Assembly (NCBI RefSeq): GCF_014384995.1
Contig: NZ_JACRSY010000047.1
Span: 1-16,849, forward strand
Length of the DNA: 16,849 nt
Direction: 5' to 3'
Origin: Zhenhengia yiwuensis
Lineage (GTDB): Bacteria > Bacillota > Clostridia > Lachnospirales > Cellulosilyticaceae
The notes beneath the pieces were generated by a model. That model had not been told where the DNA came from. It ran no database searches and saw nothing but the letters and a program-made list of their open reading frames with translations. How positions within the stretch are numbered: position 1 is the first letter of the stretch; each line of letters begins with the position of its first letter. Both the position numbers and the translations under genes were made by a program. This document shows, piece by piece, positions 1 through 5,132 of the stretch.

Positions 1-57
1 GAAGAACTAGAGGAACTAATGCCTTGGGCACCAGAGATTCAAAATAACTGCAAATAA
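1..57 (+). CDS. C-terminal fragment of an unrecognised protein
   Basis: The frame starting at base 1 is open and ends EELEELMPWAPEIQNNCK followed by two stop codons in tandem (55-60). A strong terminator follows at once, which supports a real gene end. The start lies outside the window. Eighteen residues are too few to assign a family. The plus orientation is opposite to the early operon, so this may be another cargo gene rather than a phage late gene. Confidence 0.5.
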   Translation, partial: EELEELMPWAPEIQNNCK

Positions 58-60
58 TAA

Positions 61-110
61 ATCGTACAACTAGAGTGAAATGCTCCAACTCTAATTGTAC
101 GATTTTTATT
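61..110 (+). terminator. Rho-independent terminator
   Basis: The arms at 61-76 and 88-103 pair over 16 positions with one mismatch (C opposite A), around an 11-nt loop, and are followed by TTTTATTTTT. It lies 3 bases after the tandem stops of the left-edge gene. On the minus strand the mismatch becomes a G-U pair and a T-rich tail is also present, so it may work in both directions. Confidence 0.8.
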
Positions 111-230
111 TTTGGACACCTTCTAATTAATCGCTTACCTATTTTTGAATATACTTAGATTATTTGATGCATAATAATTAATGGATCTTGTGCTATATGT
201 GACTTATATCCTTTGTCGATTCCGTCTTAC

Positions 231-264
231 AGAGCAGCCTATTTTTTTCCTTGTAGGCTACTCT
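231..264 (-). terminator. Hairpin downstream of the 56-aa minus-strand gene, possible terminator
   Basis: AGAGCAGCCTA (231-241) pairs with TAGGCTACTCT (254-264) around a 12-nt loop. There is one mismatch on the plus strand, which becomes a G-U pair on the minus strand. No T run follows the minus-strand stem, so a role in termination is uncertain. It lies 26 bases past the stop of the minus-strand gene. Confidence 0.35.
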
Positions 265-289
265 ATACATATAAAAAATCAATTTTTAT

Positions 290-460
290 TTAGTTCTTTA
301 TTATTCCAACTTTTTTTAGTAATTCTAAAAGCATGTCAAAAGTAACCTGTGACGTATCTTTAATATGTTCACATATTAATTTGTCATACTGATTTATTCT
401 AAAATTTGTATAACCTATACTAAATAGCATCGATATACAAATGCATACTATAAACTCCAT
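290..460 (-). CDS. Small hydrophobic-N-terminus protein, 56 aa
   Basis: The ATG at 460-458 is preceded by GGAGG with a 7-nt gap, an almost ideal ribosome site. The product begins with a hydrophobic stretch (MEFIVCICISMLF, residues 1-13), which may be a short membrane anchor. A helical tail ends LELLKKVGIIKN. The family is not recognised. It is divergent from the Abi-alpha gene, and its stop lies within the AT-rich border motif found at most minus-strand gene ends in this region. The call rests on the ribosome site and on the fit with neighbouring small genes. Confidence 0.5.
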   Translation of the reverse strand: MEFIVCICISMLFSIGYTNFRINQYDKLICEHIKDTSQVTFDMLLELLKKVGIIKN

Positions 461-495
461 TCACTAACCTCCATGTTTTGTTTTACATTCTTTAT

Positions 496-523
496 TTGAC
501 ATATTAAAATATTCTTATAAAAA
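496..523 (+). promoter_or_regulatory. Candidate promoter of the Abi-alpha gene
   Basis: A perfect -35 box TTGACA (496-501) is followed 16 bp later by the weak -10 candidate TAAAAA (518-523). The gene starts at 542. The -35 is convincing; the -10 is not. Confidence 0.4.
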
Positions 524-541
524 TAAGAAAGGTGTGATTCT

Positions 542-1372
542 ATGTCAAATGGTTTAGATGTCTTTTTAGATGCTACTGGCAAACTAGTTAAAACTATCCC
601 GACTCTTTATGAGGACCTCGCACAACCAGCTGTACAGGAAACGGGTAAATTTATCGCAAGAATTCCTACTGCAATTAATGCTGCTCTCTCTGGTATAGAT
701 TGCTGGATAGAAGGAAGAAACTATAGAATTAAAGAAACTAAAAAATTACTTGAAAAAAAATTAGAAAATGTTAATCCTGATAAAATTGTTCCACCTGATT
801 CATATGTAGCTATTCCTGCACTGGAAGCCATTTCTAACTCAATGGATAGTGAAGAATTACGAAATATGTATGCTAACTTATTAGCTAATGCAATGAATAT
901 TGATACAAAAGATTCAGTTCATCCTTCATTTGTTGAGATAATTAAACAGCTTTCACCATTAGATGCACAAGTTATTAAATATGTTAGAGATAACGCTTTC
1001 AAATTAGCTACCATTACCTTTAGATTTCAGCGTGATAATCTAACTCCTAACTTAGGTTTTACCAATGGTTCTATTGGTTTTGAGGTTGTTAGTAATGCTA
1101 CATGTATACCTTTAGATGAAATGCCATATCACTATATCCAAATGTCTTTGGATAACCTTCTCAGGTTAGGATTGATACATATTGACTATTCTAAATACTT
1201 GGATGACCAAACTTTGTATGATAACATTCTTGAAGCATTTTCAGAATCTGTAGAAGAACTGGTTAAAGAAACGTTTAATGATCCTAAATATGAAGACTAT
1301 AAAATAGTACCAGCTAAAGGTCGCATTTATTCAAATACGCTATTTAAAATATTTTGTGATGTATGTGTATAA
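542..1372 (+). CDS. Abi-alpha (DUF4393) family protein, putative abortive-infection factor
   Basis: This 276-aa protein has the layout known for the DUF4393/Abi_alpha family. An N-terminal helical segment has the pattern LYEDLAQPAVQETGK. A central part reads IPALEAISNSMDSEELRNMYANLLANAMN (residues about 91-119) and is followed by HPSFVEIIKQLSP (about 126-138). The C-terminal half is variable. Members are named for abortive phage infection, but their mechanism is poorly known. It sits on the plus strand against the early operon, with its own -35 box, the ribosome site AAAGGTG and its own terminator. That is the layout of a phage-carried cargo gene expressed in the lysogen. Family assignment is good; the defence role is inference. 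Confidence 0.75.
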   Translation: MSNGLDVFLDATGKLVKTIPTLYEDLAQPAVQETGKFIARIPTAINAALSGIDCWIEGRNYRIKETKKLLEKKLENVNPDKIVPPDSYVAIPALEAISNSMDSEELRNMYANLLANAMNIDTKDSVHPSFVEIIKQLSPLDAQVIKYVRDNAFKLATITFRFQRDNLTPNLGFTNGSIGFEVVSNATCIPLDEMPYHYIQMSLDNLLRLGLIHIDYSKYLDDQTLYDNILEAFSESVEELVKETFNDPKYEDYKIVPAKGRIYSNTLFKIFCDVCV

Positions 1373-1406
1373 GGCAGATTCTACTCTGCCTTATAGTTTT
1401 ACTTTT
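1369..1406 (+). terminator. Terminator of the Abi-alpha gene
   Basis: ATAAGGCAGA (1369-1378) and TCTGCCTTAT (1385-1394) form a perfect 10-bp stem with a 6-nt loop, followed by AGTTTTACTTTT. The gene's stop codon (1370-1372) is part of the stem. Confidence 0.85.
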
Positions 1407-1436
1407 CCGACATCTACAAAAAACTAATTTTATTTA

Positions 1437-1592
1437 CTAAAAACTAACAACTGGTACCGTATGATAAATAATTACATACCCATCACCTGTATTTATTACT
1501 TGTTCCACAACATTGCCTTCTTTTATAAAATCAATTAAATATGTTGCCAATCCAATTGTGTCTACATTACTTAACGTTTTTACCTTTTGCAT
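1437..1592 (-). CDS. Small protein of unknown function, 51 aa
   Basis: The ATG at 1592-1590 follows the ribosome site AAAGGGTGAG. The product starts MQKVKTLSNVDTIGLATYLI and ends YHTVPVVSF. It looks like a compact alpha/beta protein with no membrane segment. The family is not recognised. It lies between two plus-strand cargo genes. Border motifs stand at its 3' end (1417-1434) and just upstream of its ribosome site (1614-1630), suggesting it was once an ordinary member of the leftward operon. Confidence 0.5.
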   Translation of the reverse strand: MQKVKTLSNVDTIGLATYLIDFIKEGNVVEQVINTGDGYVIIYHTVPVVSF

Positions 1593-1601
1593 CTTCTCAC
1601 C

Positions 1602-1631
1602 CTTTCTTGTAACCAAAAAACTATTTTATTG
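1602..1631. repeat. Direct repeat, left copy, flanking the 74-aa membrane gene
   Basis: This 30-bp stretch matches 1950-1978 with one gap and three substitutions. Both begin CTTTCT, contain AACCAAAAAA, and end in TATTTTA followed by two more bases and G. The pair brackets the plus-strand gene 1705-1929 together with its promoter. Confidence 0.7.
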
Positions 1632-1632
1632 A

Positions 1633-1662
1633 TTGAATTTAGTTCTTCGTATTTGTTATACT
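1633..1662 (+). promoter_or_regulatory. Candidate promoter of the 74-aa membrane protein gene
   Basis: TTGAAT (1633-1638) and TATACT (1657-1662) are separated by 18 bp. They lie about 40 bases before the start at 1705 and inside the repeat-bounded segment, so the gene carries its own promoter. Confidence 0.5.
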
Positions 1663-1704
1663 CAAGTTAATGATTAGATATTTTACGTGGGGAGATAAAA
1701 AGAG

Positions 1705-1929
1705 ATGAAAAAAATAGTTTTTGGCTCAATTATGATGTTATCAGGTATAATTGCATCTGCTTTACTTATGGCTGGTACTATGAGCCCTGATTTGGCAACG
1801 AATGGGCAGTTTACATTTATACGAAATTTAGCACTATACGGTTTAGATTATGCACTCTATGTTTTTATTGCCATTGCTGTTATTGGATTACTGATAGCGT
1901 CTAGTGAATTACAAAAGAAAGAAAAATAA
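1705..1929 (+). CDS. Small two-helix membrane protein, 74 aa
   Basis: The ATG at 1705 follows GGGGAG. Two hydrophobic segments are visible, at about residues 4-24 and 48-66, joined by a polar stretch. The tail is charged (SSELQKKEK). The N-terminus resembles a signal anchor, so the product is probably in the cytoplasmic membrane. Small proteins of this shape are common in Clostridia, but no function can be assigned. It has its own promoter and is bracketed by 29-30-bp direct repeats. It is convergent with the minus-strand gene 1968-2150. Phage superinfection exclusion and stress roles are both possible, with no motif to decide. Confidence 0.65.
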   Translation: MKKIVFGSIMMLSGIIASALLMAGTMSPDLATNGQFTFIRNLALYGLDYALYVFIAIAVIGLLIASSELQKKEK

Positions 1930-1949
1930 TTATATAATAAGGATATAAT
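1929..1949. terminator. Weak AT-only hairpin between convergent genes
   Basis: ATTATAT (1929-1935) and ATATAAT (1943-1949) form a perfect 7-bp stem with a 7-nt loop between the convergent genes. On the minus strand TATTTTTC follows. The stem is only A-T pairs, so termination would be weak. Confidence 0.3.
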
Positions 1950-1978
1950 CTTTCTCTAACCAAAAAATTATTTTACTG
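1950..1978. repeat. Direct repeat, right copy, flanking the 74-aa membrane gene
   Basis: This is the partner of 1602-1631 (one gap, three substitutions). It includes the stop codon of the minus-strand gene 1968-2150. Confidence 0.7.
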
Positions 1979-2150
1979 GCTCAACTTCAATATAAAGCTC
2001 ACTATAATAACCAATTCTTATTTCTGACGATATATCAACAATGCTTTTTACTGGTTGCTCGTCATTACTTGTAATATATATCTTCATGCCATCTGGTAAG
2101 TCTTTTATAAACTCTTTTAACTCTCCAACTGTCATAGTTTCTTTATTCAT
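1968..2150 (-). CDS. Small phage protein of the TVGELKEFIKDLP type, 60 aa
   Basis: The sequence MTVGELKEFIKDLPDGMKIYI (from residue 6) is a pattern often seen in small phage and Gram-positive proteins: a short helix, then a beta strand, ending in a strand ELYIEVEPVK. The function is unknown. The start at 2150 has a weak ribosome site (GGTGA). An internal ATG at residue 6 is also possible. Its stop lies in the border motif. It is isolated from the main operon by the inserted plus-strand gene 2254-2445. Confidence 0.6.
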   Translation of the reverse strand: MNKETMTVGELKEFIKDLPDGMKIYITSNDEQPVKSIVDISSEIRIGYYSELYIEVEPVK

Positions 2151-2253
2151 ACTTCACCAACTTTCGTTTCATAAAACTTAGATTTTGTCATGAAAATTCT
2201 TCATTTTCTTCTGTAGTTATGTTTTAATTATATGTAAAAAAGGGGGTAAATTT

Positions 2254-2445
2254 ATGAACATAACTTGGCTTATTATAATGATTGCAATCTTTTTGATACC
2301 TGCATCATGTTTTGTCTTTGGTCTTATCACTGCAATTAAATACGTTATAAAAGATGACACCAAAAATTACGAAAAATTTGCTTGGATATCTACTTTAGGA
2401 TTAATTGGATGCTTAATTATCATCTGTTACATAATTTTAAGTTAA
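2254..2445 (+). CDS. Small two-helix membrane protein, 63 aa
   Basis: A strong site AAGGGGG precedes the ATG. Hydrophobic segments lie at about residues 5-28 (ending ITAIKYV) and 44-62 (WISTLGLIGCLIIICYIILS), with a charged loop (KDDTKNYEK) between them. It is therefore an integral membrane hairpin. The family is not recognised. It is divergent from 1968-2150, and a border motif begins directly at its stop. It lies in the same cargo region as the Abi-alpha gene. Confidence 0.6.
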   Translation: MNITWLIIMIAIFLIPASCFVFGLITAIKYVIKDDTKNYEKFAWISTLGLIGCLIIICYIILS

Positions 2446-2492
2446 CAAAAATTATTTTTATTTACTTGGAATTTTTACTTTTTTATGATGTA

Positions 2493-2519
2493 TTGACCTA
2501 TTTTTTTAATGCGTATAAT
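2493..2519 (+). promoter_or_regulatory. Candidate promoter in the 2445-2602 gap
   Basis: TTGACC (2493-2498) and a perfect TATAAT (2514-2519) are separated by 15 bp, shorter than ideal. No gene follows on the plus strand before the terminator at 2551. Confidence 0.35.
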
Positions 2520-2525
2520 TTTTTA

Positions 2526-2588
2526 TTAAGTAGAGTTTTGTTTATATATTGGGTTCACTAGTATTTATTTAGTGAGCCCTTTATTTTT
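2526..2588 (+). ncRNA. Putative small RNA of about 60 nt
   Basis: A transcript starting about 7 bases after TATAAT (2514-2519) would run into the terminator at 2551-2588 and contain no start codon with a ribosome site. Its 3' end would approach the convergent minus-strand gene 2602-2868. The case rests only on promoter and terminator spacing. Confidence 0.25.
2551..2588 (+). terminator. Rho-independent terminator
   Basis: GGGTTCACTA (2551-2560) pairs with TAGTGAGCCC (2570-2579) through 10 pairs, one of them G-U on the plus strand, with a 9-nt loop and a TTTATTTTT tail. On the minus strand the same position is a mismatch, so the structure favours plus-strand transcripts from the gene ending at 2445. 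Confidence 0.8.
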
Positions 2589-2601
2589 ACAAAAGTTACT
2601 T

Positions 2602-2868
2602 TTATTTACCACCTTGTATAACTCGTGGTATAAAACCACTTATATCAATTTCCATAAGCTCTTCAATACCTGTCTTACTATCTGCATACTTTAATACTTC
2701 TACTGGTAAAGATGATAGGAAATGTGTCGTTTTAAGACCATGCTCTTTAATCTCAATTAGCAATGATGCTTTCACATCCTCTGGGTACTTATGTATAAGT
2801 ACTTCTGTATCATCTTCACCAGGCATTGGTTCCGCCAAATGTAAAGCTATATACTCCCATACCTTCAT
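2602..2868 (-). CDS. Small acidic early protein, 88 aa
   Basis: This is the last clear gene of the continuous leftward early operon. It has the ribosome site GGTGAGG before the ATG at 2868. The N-terminus MKVWEYIALHLAE suggests an amphipathic helix; the rest is acidic and soluble. The family is not recognised. It is separated from the preceding gene by a 25-nt gap containing a border motif, and its own stop lies in another copy. Confidence 0.6.
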   Translation of the reverse strand: MKVWEYIALHLAEPMPGEDDTEVLIHKYPEDVKASLLIEIKEHGLKTTHFLSSLPVEVLKYADSKTGIEELMEIDISGFIPRVIQGGK

Positions 2869-2893
2869 ACTTTGTCCTCACCAAAATTTACTT

Positions 2894-3220
2894 TTATTCA
2901 ATCTCTTTTACATCTGCTTCTATATCTTCACTTAAAGAATTAACACTTATATCTTTTGACACTTCACCACACCCTTTTGCTGTTAAGCATTGTGGGAATG
3001 GTATCCCATTATTTATCATTGGTACTCCAAATCCTTCAAGAAAGCTTCCTTCTCCCTGTTCTGCAAACATTGTTGCAAAGATCTTAATAACTTCCTGTAA
3101 ACTGCTTACGTCATAAAAGGTCTTTTTCCAATCTGCTATATTTTCTTCATTCCATATAGTTTCATCAATCTCTACTTCAAAGTCCCAAGTTTTTGTTACT
3201 TCAACTTGAAATTTCTTCAT
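2894..3220 (-). CDS. Early operon protein of unknown function, 108 aa
   Basis: It starts at ATG 3220 after AGGAGGGATTAGG. The N-terminus MKKFQVEVTKTWDFEVEIDE looks like a beta hairpin of the kind seen in small phage proteins. An aromatic, acidic helix region follows (EENIADWKKTFYDVSSLQEV), then a loop with PFPQCLTAKGCGEV, where two Cys lie five residues apart. The tail is acidic. No function is assigned. It lies downstream of the coiled-coil gene 3253-3612 in the same operon. Confidence 0.6.
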   Translation of the reverse strand: MKKFQVEVTKTWDFEVEIDETIWNEENIADWKKTFYDVSSLQEVIKIFATMFAEQGEGSFLEGFGVPMINNGIPFPQCLTAKGCGEVSKDISVNSLSEDIEADVKEIE

Positions 3221-3252
3221 CCTAATCCCTCCTAATCCATAAAAAATTGATT

Positions 3253-3612
3253 TTATAAGCTATACACTGCATCCTTTAATCTATCCCAGTAATACCACTG
3301 ATCTTTAGTCATTTTTGCATCATCCATAACATCTATAAAATCTTTGAGGATTTCGATGACTTGCTTTGAATTTGAGTACTTATCTCTTAACTCTTCAAGT
3401 GCTTCTTCTAATTCTCCACACTCATCTTCACAACCACTAAGTTCATCTTCAAGACTTTCTATTTCATCATTTAGTCTTTTAACTTGTTCACTATCTTCAA
3501 CATAATCTTCAATGAACTCTTTTAAAGCTTCAAAGATATCTTCTGGAACTATGTCTTTTAAATCTTCCAGTTCTCTTACTATGTAGGGCATATCCTTTTT
3601 CCAAATAACCAT
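3253..3612 (-). CDS. Acidic coiled-coil early protein, 119 aa
   Basis: The start at 3612 is set by AGGAGG with a 6-nt gap. Residues about 38-88 have an unbroken heptad-like pattern rich in Glu, Asp and Leu (EQVKRLNDEIESLEDELSG and onward), so a coiled coil is likely. The C-terminus is aromatic (DQWYYWDRLKDAVYSL). The high acidity invites a DNA-mimic or scaffold idea, but nothing proves it. Its ribosome site begins just after the end of the -1 frame extension of the RuvC-like gene. Confidence 0.65.
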   Translation of the reverse strand: MVIWKKDMPYIVRELEDLKDIVPEDIFEALKEFIEDYVEDSEQVKRLNDEIESLEDELSGCEDECGELEEALEELRDKYSNSKQVIEILKDFIDVMDDAKMTKDQWYYWDRLKDAVYSL

Positions 3613-3625
3613 AAAAAACCTCCTG

Positions 3626-3688
3626 CTATTTAAATCGAAGTTGTAGCTCTCCGAACTCGTCTACAACTTCTATGTACTCTACTTTTTT
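3626..3688 (-). other. Candidate programmed -1 frameshift signal with stem-loop
   Basis: At the 3' end of the RuvC-like gene the codons read GAA AAA AAG TAG, placing the slippery heptamer A AAA AAG (3688-3682) in the correct phase directly before the stop. Eleven bases later a perfect 10-bp stem begins: GAAGTTGTAG (3670-3661) with CTACAACTTC (3646-3637), loop 14 nt. A -1 slip would add VEYIEVVDEFGELQLRFK and stop at 3628-3626, giving about 180 residues. The -1 frame has no ATG, GTG or TTG after its preceding stop, so it cannot be a separate ordinary gene. A missing A in the run would produce the same picture. Confidence 0.4.
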
Positions 3689-4167
3689 TCTACATACATA
3701 TCATGATAAGTTACAGCTACTGCCATAGAAGCCCATATATCAGCCTTAAATCCATAGAACGTGTCTGGGTTAGCTTTTGTACCCTTGCCATTCTTAAAAT
3801 CATGCTGAGCGAATCTATCAATTAATGCCTGCCTTATATTGGCATCCTTAGCCTTCATACTGTTGCAGAGTGTAATCTTCTCATCTTTTCTAAAGATATA
3901 TGTATAAGGTATATCCAAATCATCAAGCACCTGCACTATACGGCCTATCATTACGCAAGTATCAAATACTTCCTTTCCTACAGCCATACCGTAACAAGCT
4001 ACCATCTCAATAGCTGCATGTAGTTCTTCTACATGAAAGTCTGCAACTTCATAAATCTTTTCAAGAAGTGCCTCATTTTCAATTTTTCCTTTATCTTTAA
4101 TAGCTAAATCATCCGTTGTAAGTACATAAGCTGATTGAATATTACCTGGATCAATAGCAAGTATCAT
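3679..4167 (-). CDS. RuvC-like Holliday junction resolvase, phage type
   Basis: The 162-aa product starts MILAIDPGNIQSAYV, where Asp6 is the first acidic residue of a RuvC/RNase H fold. Other candidates are Glu54 in AIEMVACYGMAVG and Asp143 in KADIWASMAVAV. Phage enzymes of this class resolve branched DNA during replication and packaging. The start at 4167 is chosen because ATGA overlaps the stop of the upstream gene and AGAGG lies 8 nt before it; a TTG start six codons upstream is less likely. The gene ends in GAA AAA AAG TAG followed by a hairpin, a possible -1 frameshift site that would extend the protein by 18 residues. Confidence 0.75.
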   Translation of the reverse strand: MILAIDPGNIQSAYVLTTDDLAIKDKGKIENEALLEKIYEVADFHVEELHAAIEMVACYGMAVGKEVFDTCVMIGRIVQVLDDLDIPYTYIFRKDEKITLCNSMKAKDANIRQALIDRFAQHDFKNGKGTKANPDTFYGFKADIWASMAVAVTYHDMYVEKK

Positions 4168-4445
4168 CCCAGCACCCTCTTCCAAAATGGTTTCTTTGTA
4201 GTTAATTCAACTTCTAAATCCCTAACTTCTGCTTTTAAGGATTCAATCGTTCTAGCCTGTTTATCTATCTCCTTTCGCTGTTCTAAAACGATTGATTTCC
4301 AGTAATTAATCCTAATTTTATCGGTAGAGCATTCATGACGAAGCCTTTTAAGCTTCTTGTACTGTTTCTTAAGCTCCTTAGCCTGTGCCTTAACCTTCTG
4401 CCTATTACTTGGGCATTTTGTAGTCATTTTCTTTCGTCTCTTCAT
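4164..4445 (-). CDS. Basic coiled-coil protein, 93 aa
   Basis: The product is strongly basic at the N-terminus (MKRRKKMTTK, then KELKKQYKKLKRLRHE). A heptad-like helix follows to about residue 80 (EIDKQARTIESLKAEVRDLEVEL), and it ends KPFWKRVLG. It is probably a nucleic-acid-associated or scaffold protein; the family is not recognised. It lies between the helicase-loader gene (4-nt gap) and the RuvC-like gene (ATGA overlap), so the three are translationally linked. Confidence 0.6.
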   Translation of the reverse strand: MKRRKKMTTKCPSNRQKVKAQAKELKKQYKKLKRLRHECSTDKIRINYWKSIVLEQRKEIDKQARTIESLKAEVRDLEVELTTKKPFWKRVLG

Positions 4446-4449
4446 TCAC

Positions 4450-5130
4450 TTATCTTCCTTCCTGTGCCTTTGCATAAACTTCTCTAAGCATTCCACACTG
4501 TCTTATGTTGAATTCTATTTGGCTATCTTCTATCACTGGACCATATGTAATTTTAGGAACGGATTCCTTATTTTCAAGTTTAAGCATTTCTTCTTTCTCT
4601 TTTGTAGCCAGTCTTATATTGTCTATTTGACTACTTAGCTTAGGTCCTAATGATACTTCTTTGGTAAATCTTTTGTTTACCGCATTCATAGCTTTAGTAA
4701 ACTGTCCTCTCAGAACACCTTCCTCTTCTTCTGGGCATATGCTAATAGCTCGAACACCACCTACCCACTTAACAGCTTCTTGTACTTGACGTGGTAATTC
4801 ATTCATTACTGCTTCTTGCGAATAAATACCTCCGTGTTTATTTATAGCTTGATGGACCATTCCCCAAGCTTGCTCTGGGTCTACTATTTCTGGTAATAAA
4901 AGTTCTGCGTAAGCTTCTTTTATATCCGCTATTGTTGGCGCCCATTTTGATGTATTAATAAGTTTCCTTACAGCAATAAGTGCCATATTATAATCAAGCT
5001 CATTTAAAAAAGCCATCCAGTATTTACACGCTTCCGTATACTTACCATCCTTTGTATAAATCTGTAATTCAAATTTAGGATGGCAGGATTTAATCAGGAC
5101 TAATAATTCTGCACACTGTTCTTTTGTCAC
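4450..5130 (-). CDS. Phage helicase loader, G39P-like N-terminal domain
   Basis: The N-terminal 80 or so residues (MTKEQCAELLVLIKSCHPKF, then YTEACKYWMAFLNELDYNMA and KWAPTIADIKEAYAEL) match the helical domain of G39P, the SPP1 protein that loads and inhibits replicative helicase. The 226-aa product is about twice the length of G39P. Its C-terminal part (VGGVRAISICPEEEEGVLRGQF) may bind helicase or the DnaD-like partner. Translation starts at GTG with AAGGAG seven bases before. It follows the DnaD-like gene by 2 nt after its stop. No helicase gene is present in the window, so host DnaB would be the natural client. Confidence 0.75.
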   Translation of the reverse strand: MTKEQCAELLVLIKSCHPKFELQIYTKDGKYTEACKYWMAFLNELDYNMALIAVRKLINTSKWAPTIADIKEAYAELLLPEIVDPEQAWGMVHQAINKHGGIYSQEAVMNELPRQVQEAVKWVGGVRAISICPEEEEGVLRGQFTKAMNAVNKRFTKEVSLGPKLSSQIDNIRLATKEKEEMLKLENKESVPKITYGPVIEDSQIEFNIRQCGMLREVYAKAQEGR

Positions 5131-5132
5131 TT

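Larger units (their letters stand above)
272..3257 (-). repeat. Dispersed AT-rich gene-border motif, eight copies
   Basis: Read on the minus strand, the motif is close to AATAAAAnTAAnTTTTG: an A-run, 3-5 bases, then a T-run. Copies lie at 272-290, 1417-1434, 1614-1630, 1961-1977, 2446-2462, 2590-2606, 2882-2898 and 3241-3257. The five copies at 1614, 1961, 2446, 2590 and 2882 align as ungapped 17-mers. Six of the eight include or touch the stop codon of a minus-strand gene. The other two lie upstream of a minus-strand gene (1614) and just after a plus-strand stop (2446). All have the same orientation. AT richness inflates similarity, but the regular placement is notable. Confidence 0.5.

Noticed and set aside
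4168..4185. TTG start six codons upstream for the RuvC-like gene
   Set aside because: ATG 4167 overlaps the previous stop as ATGA and has AGAGG at proper distance; the family begins with MILAIDPG.
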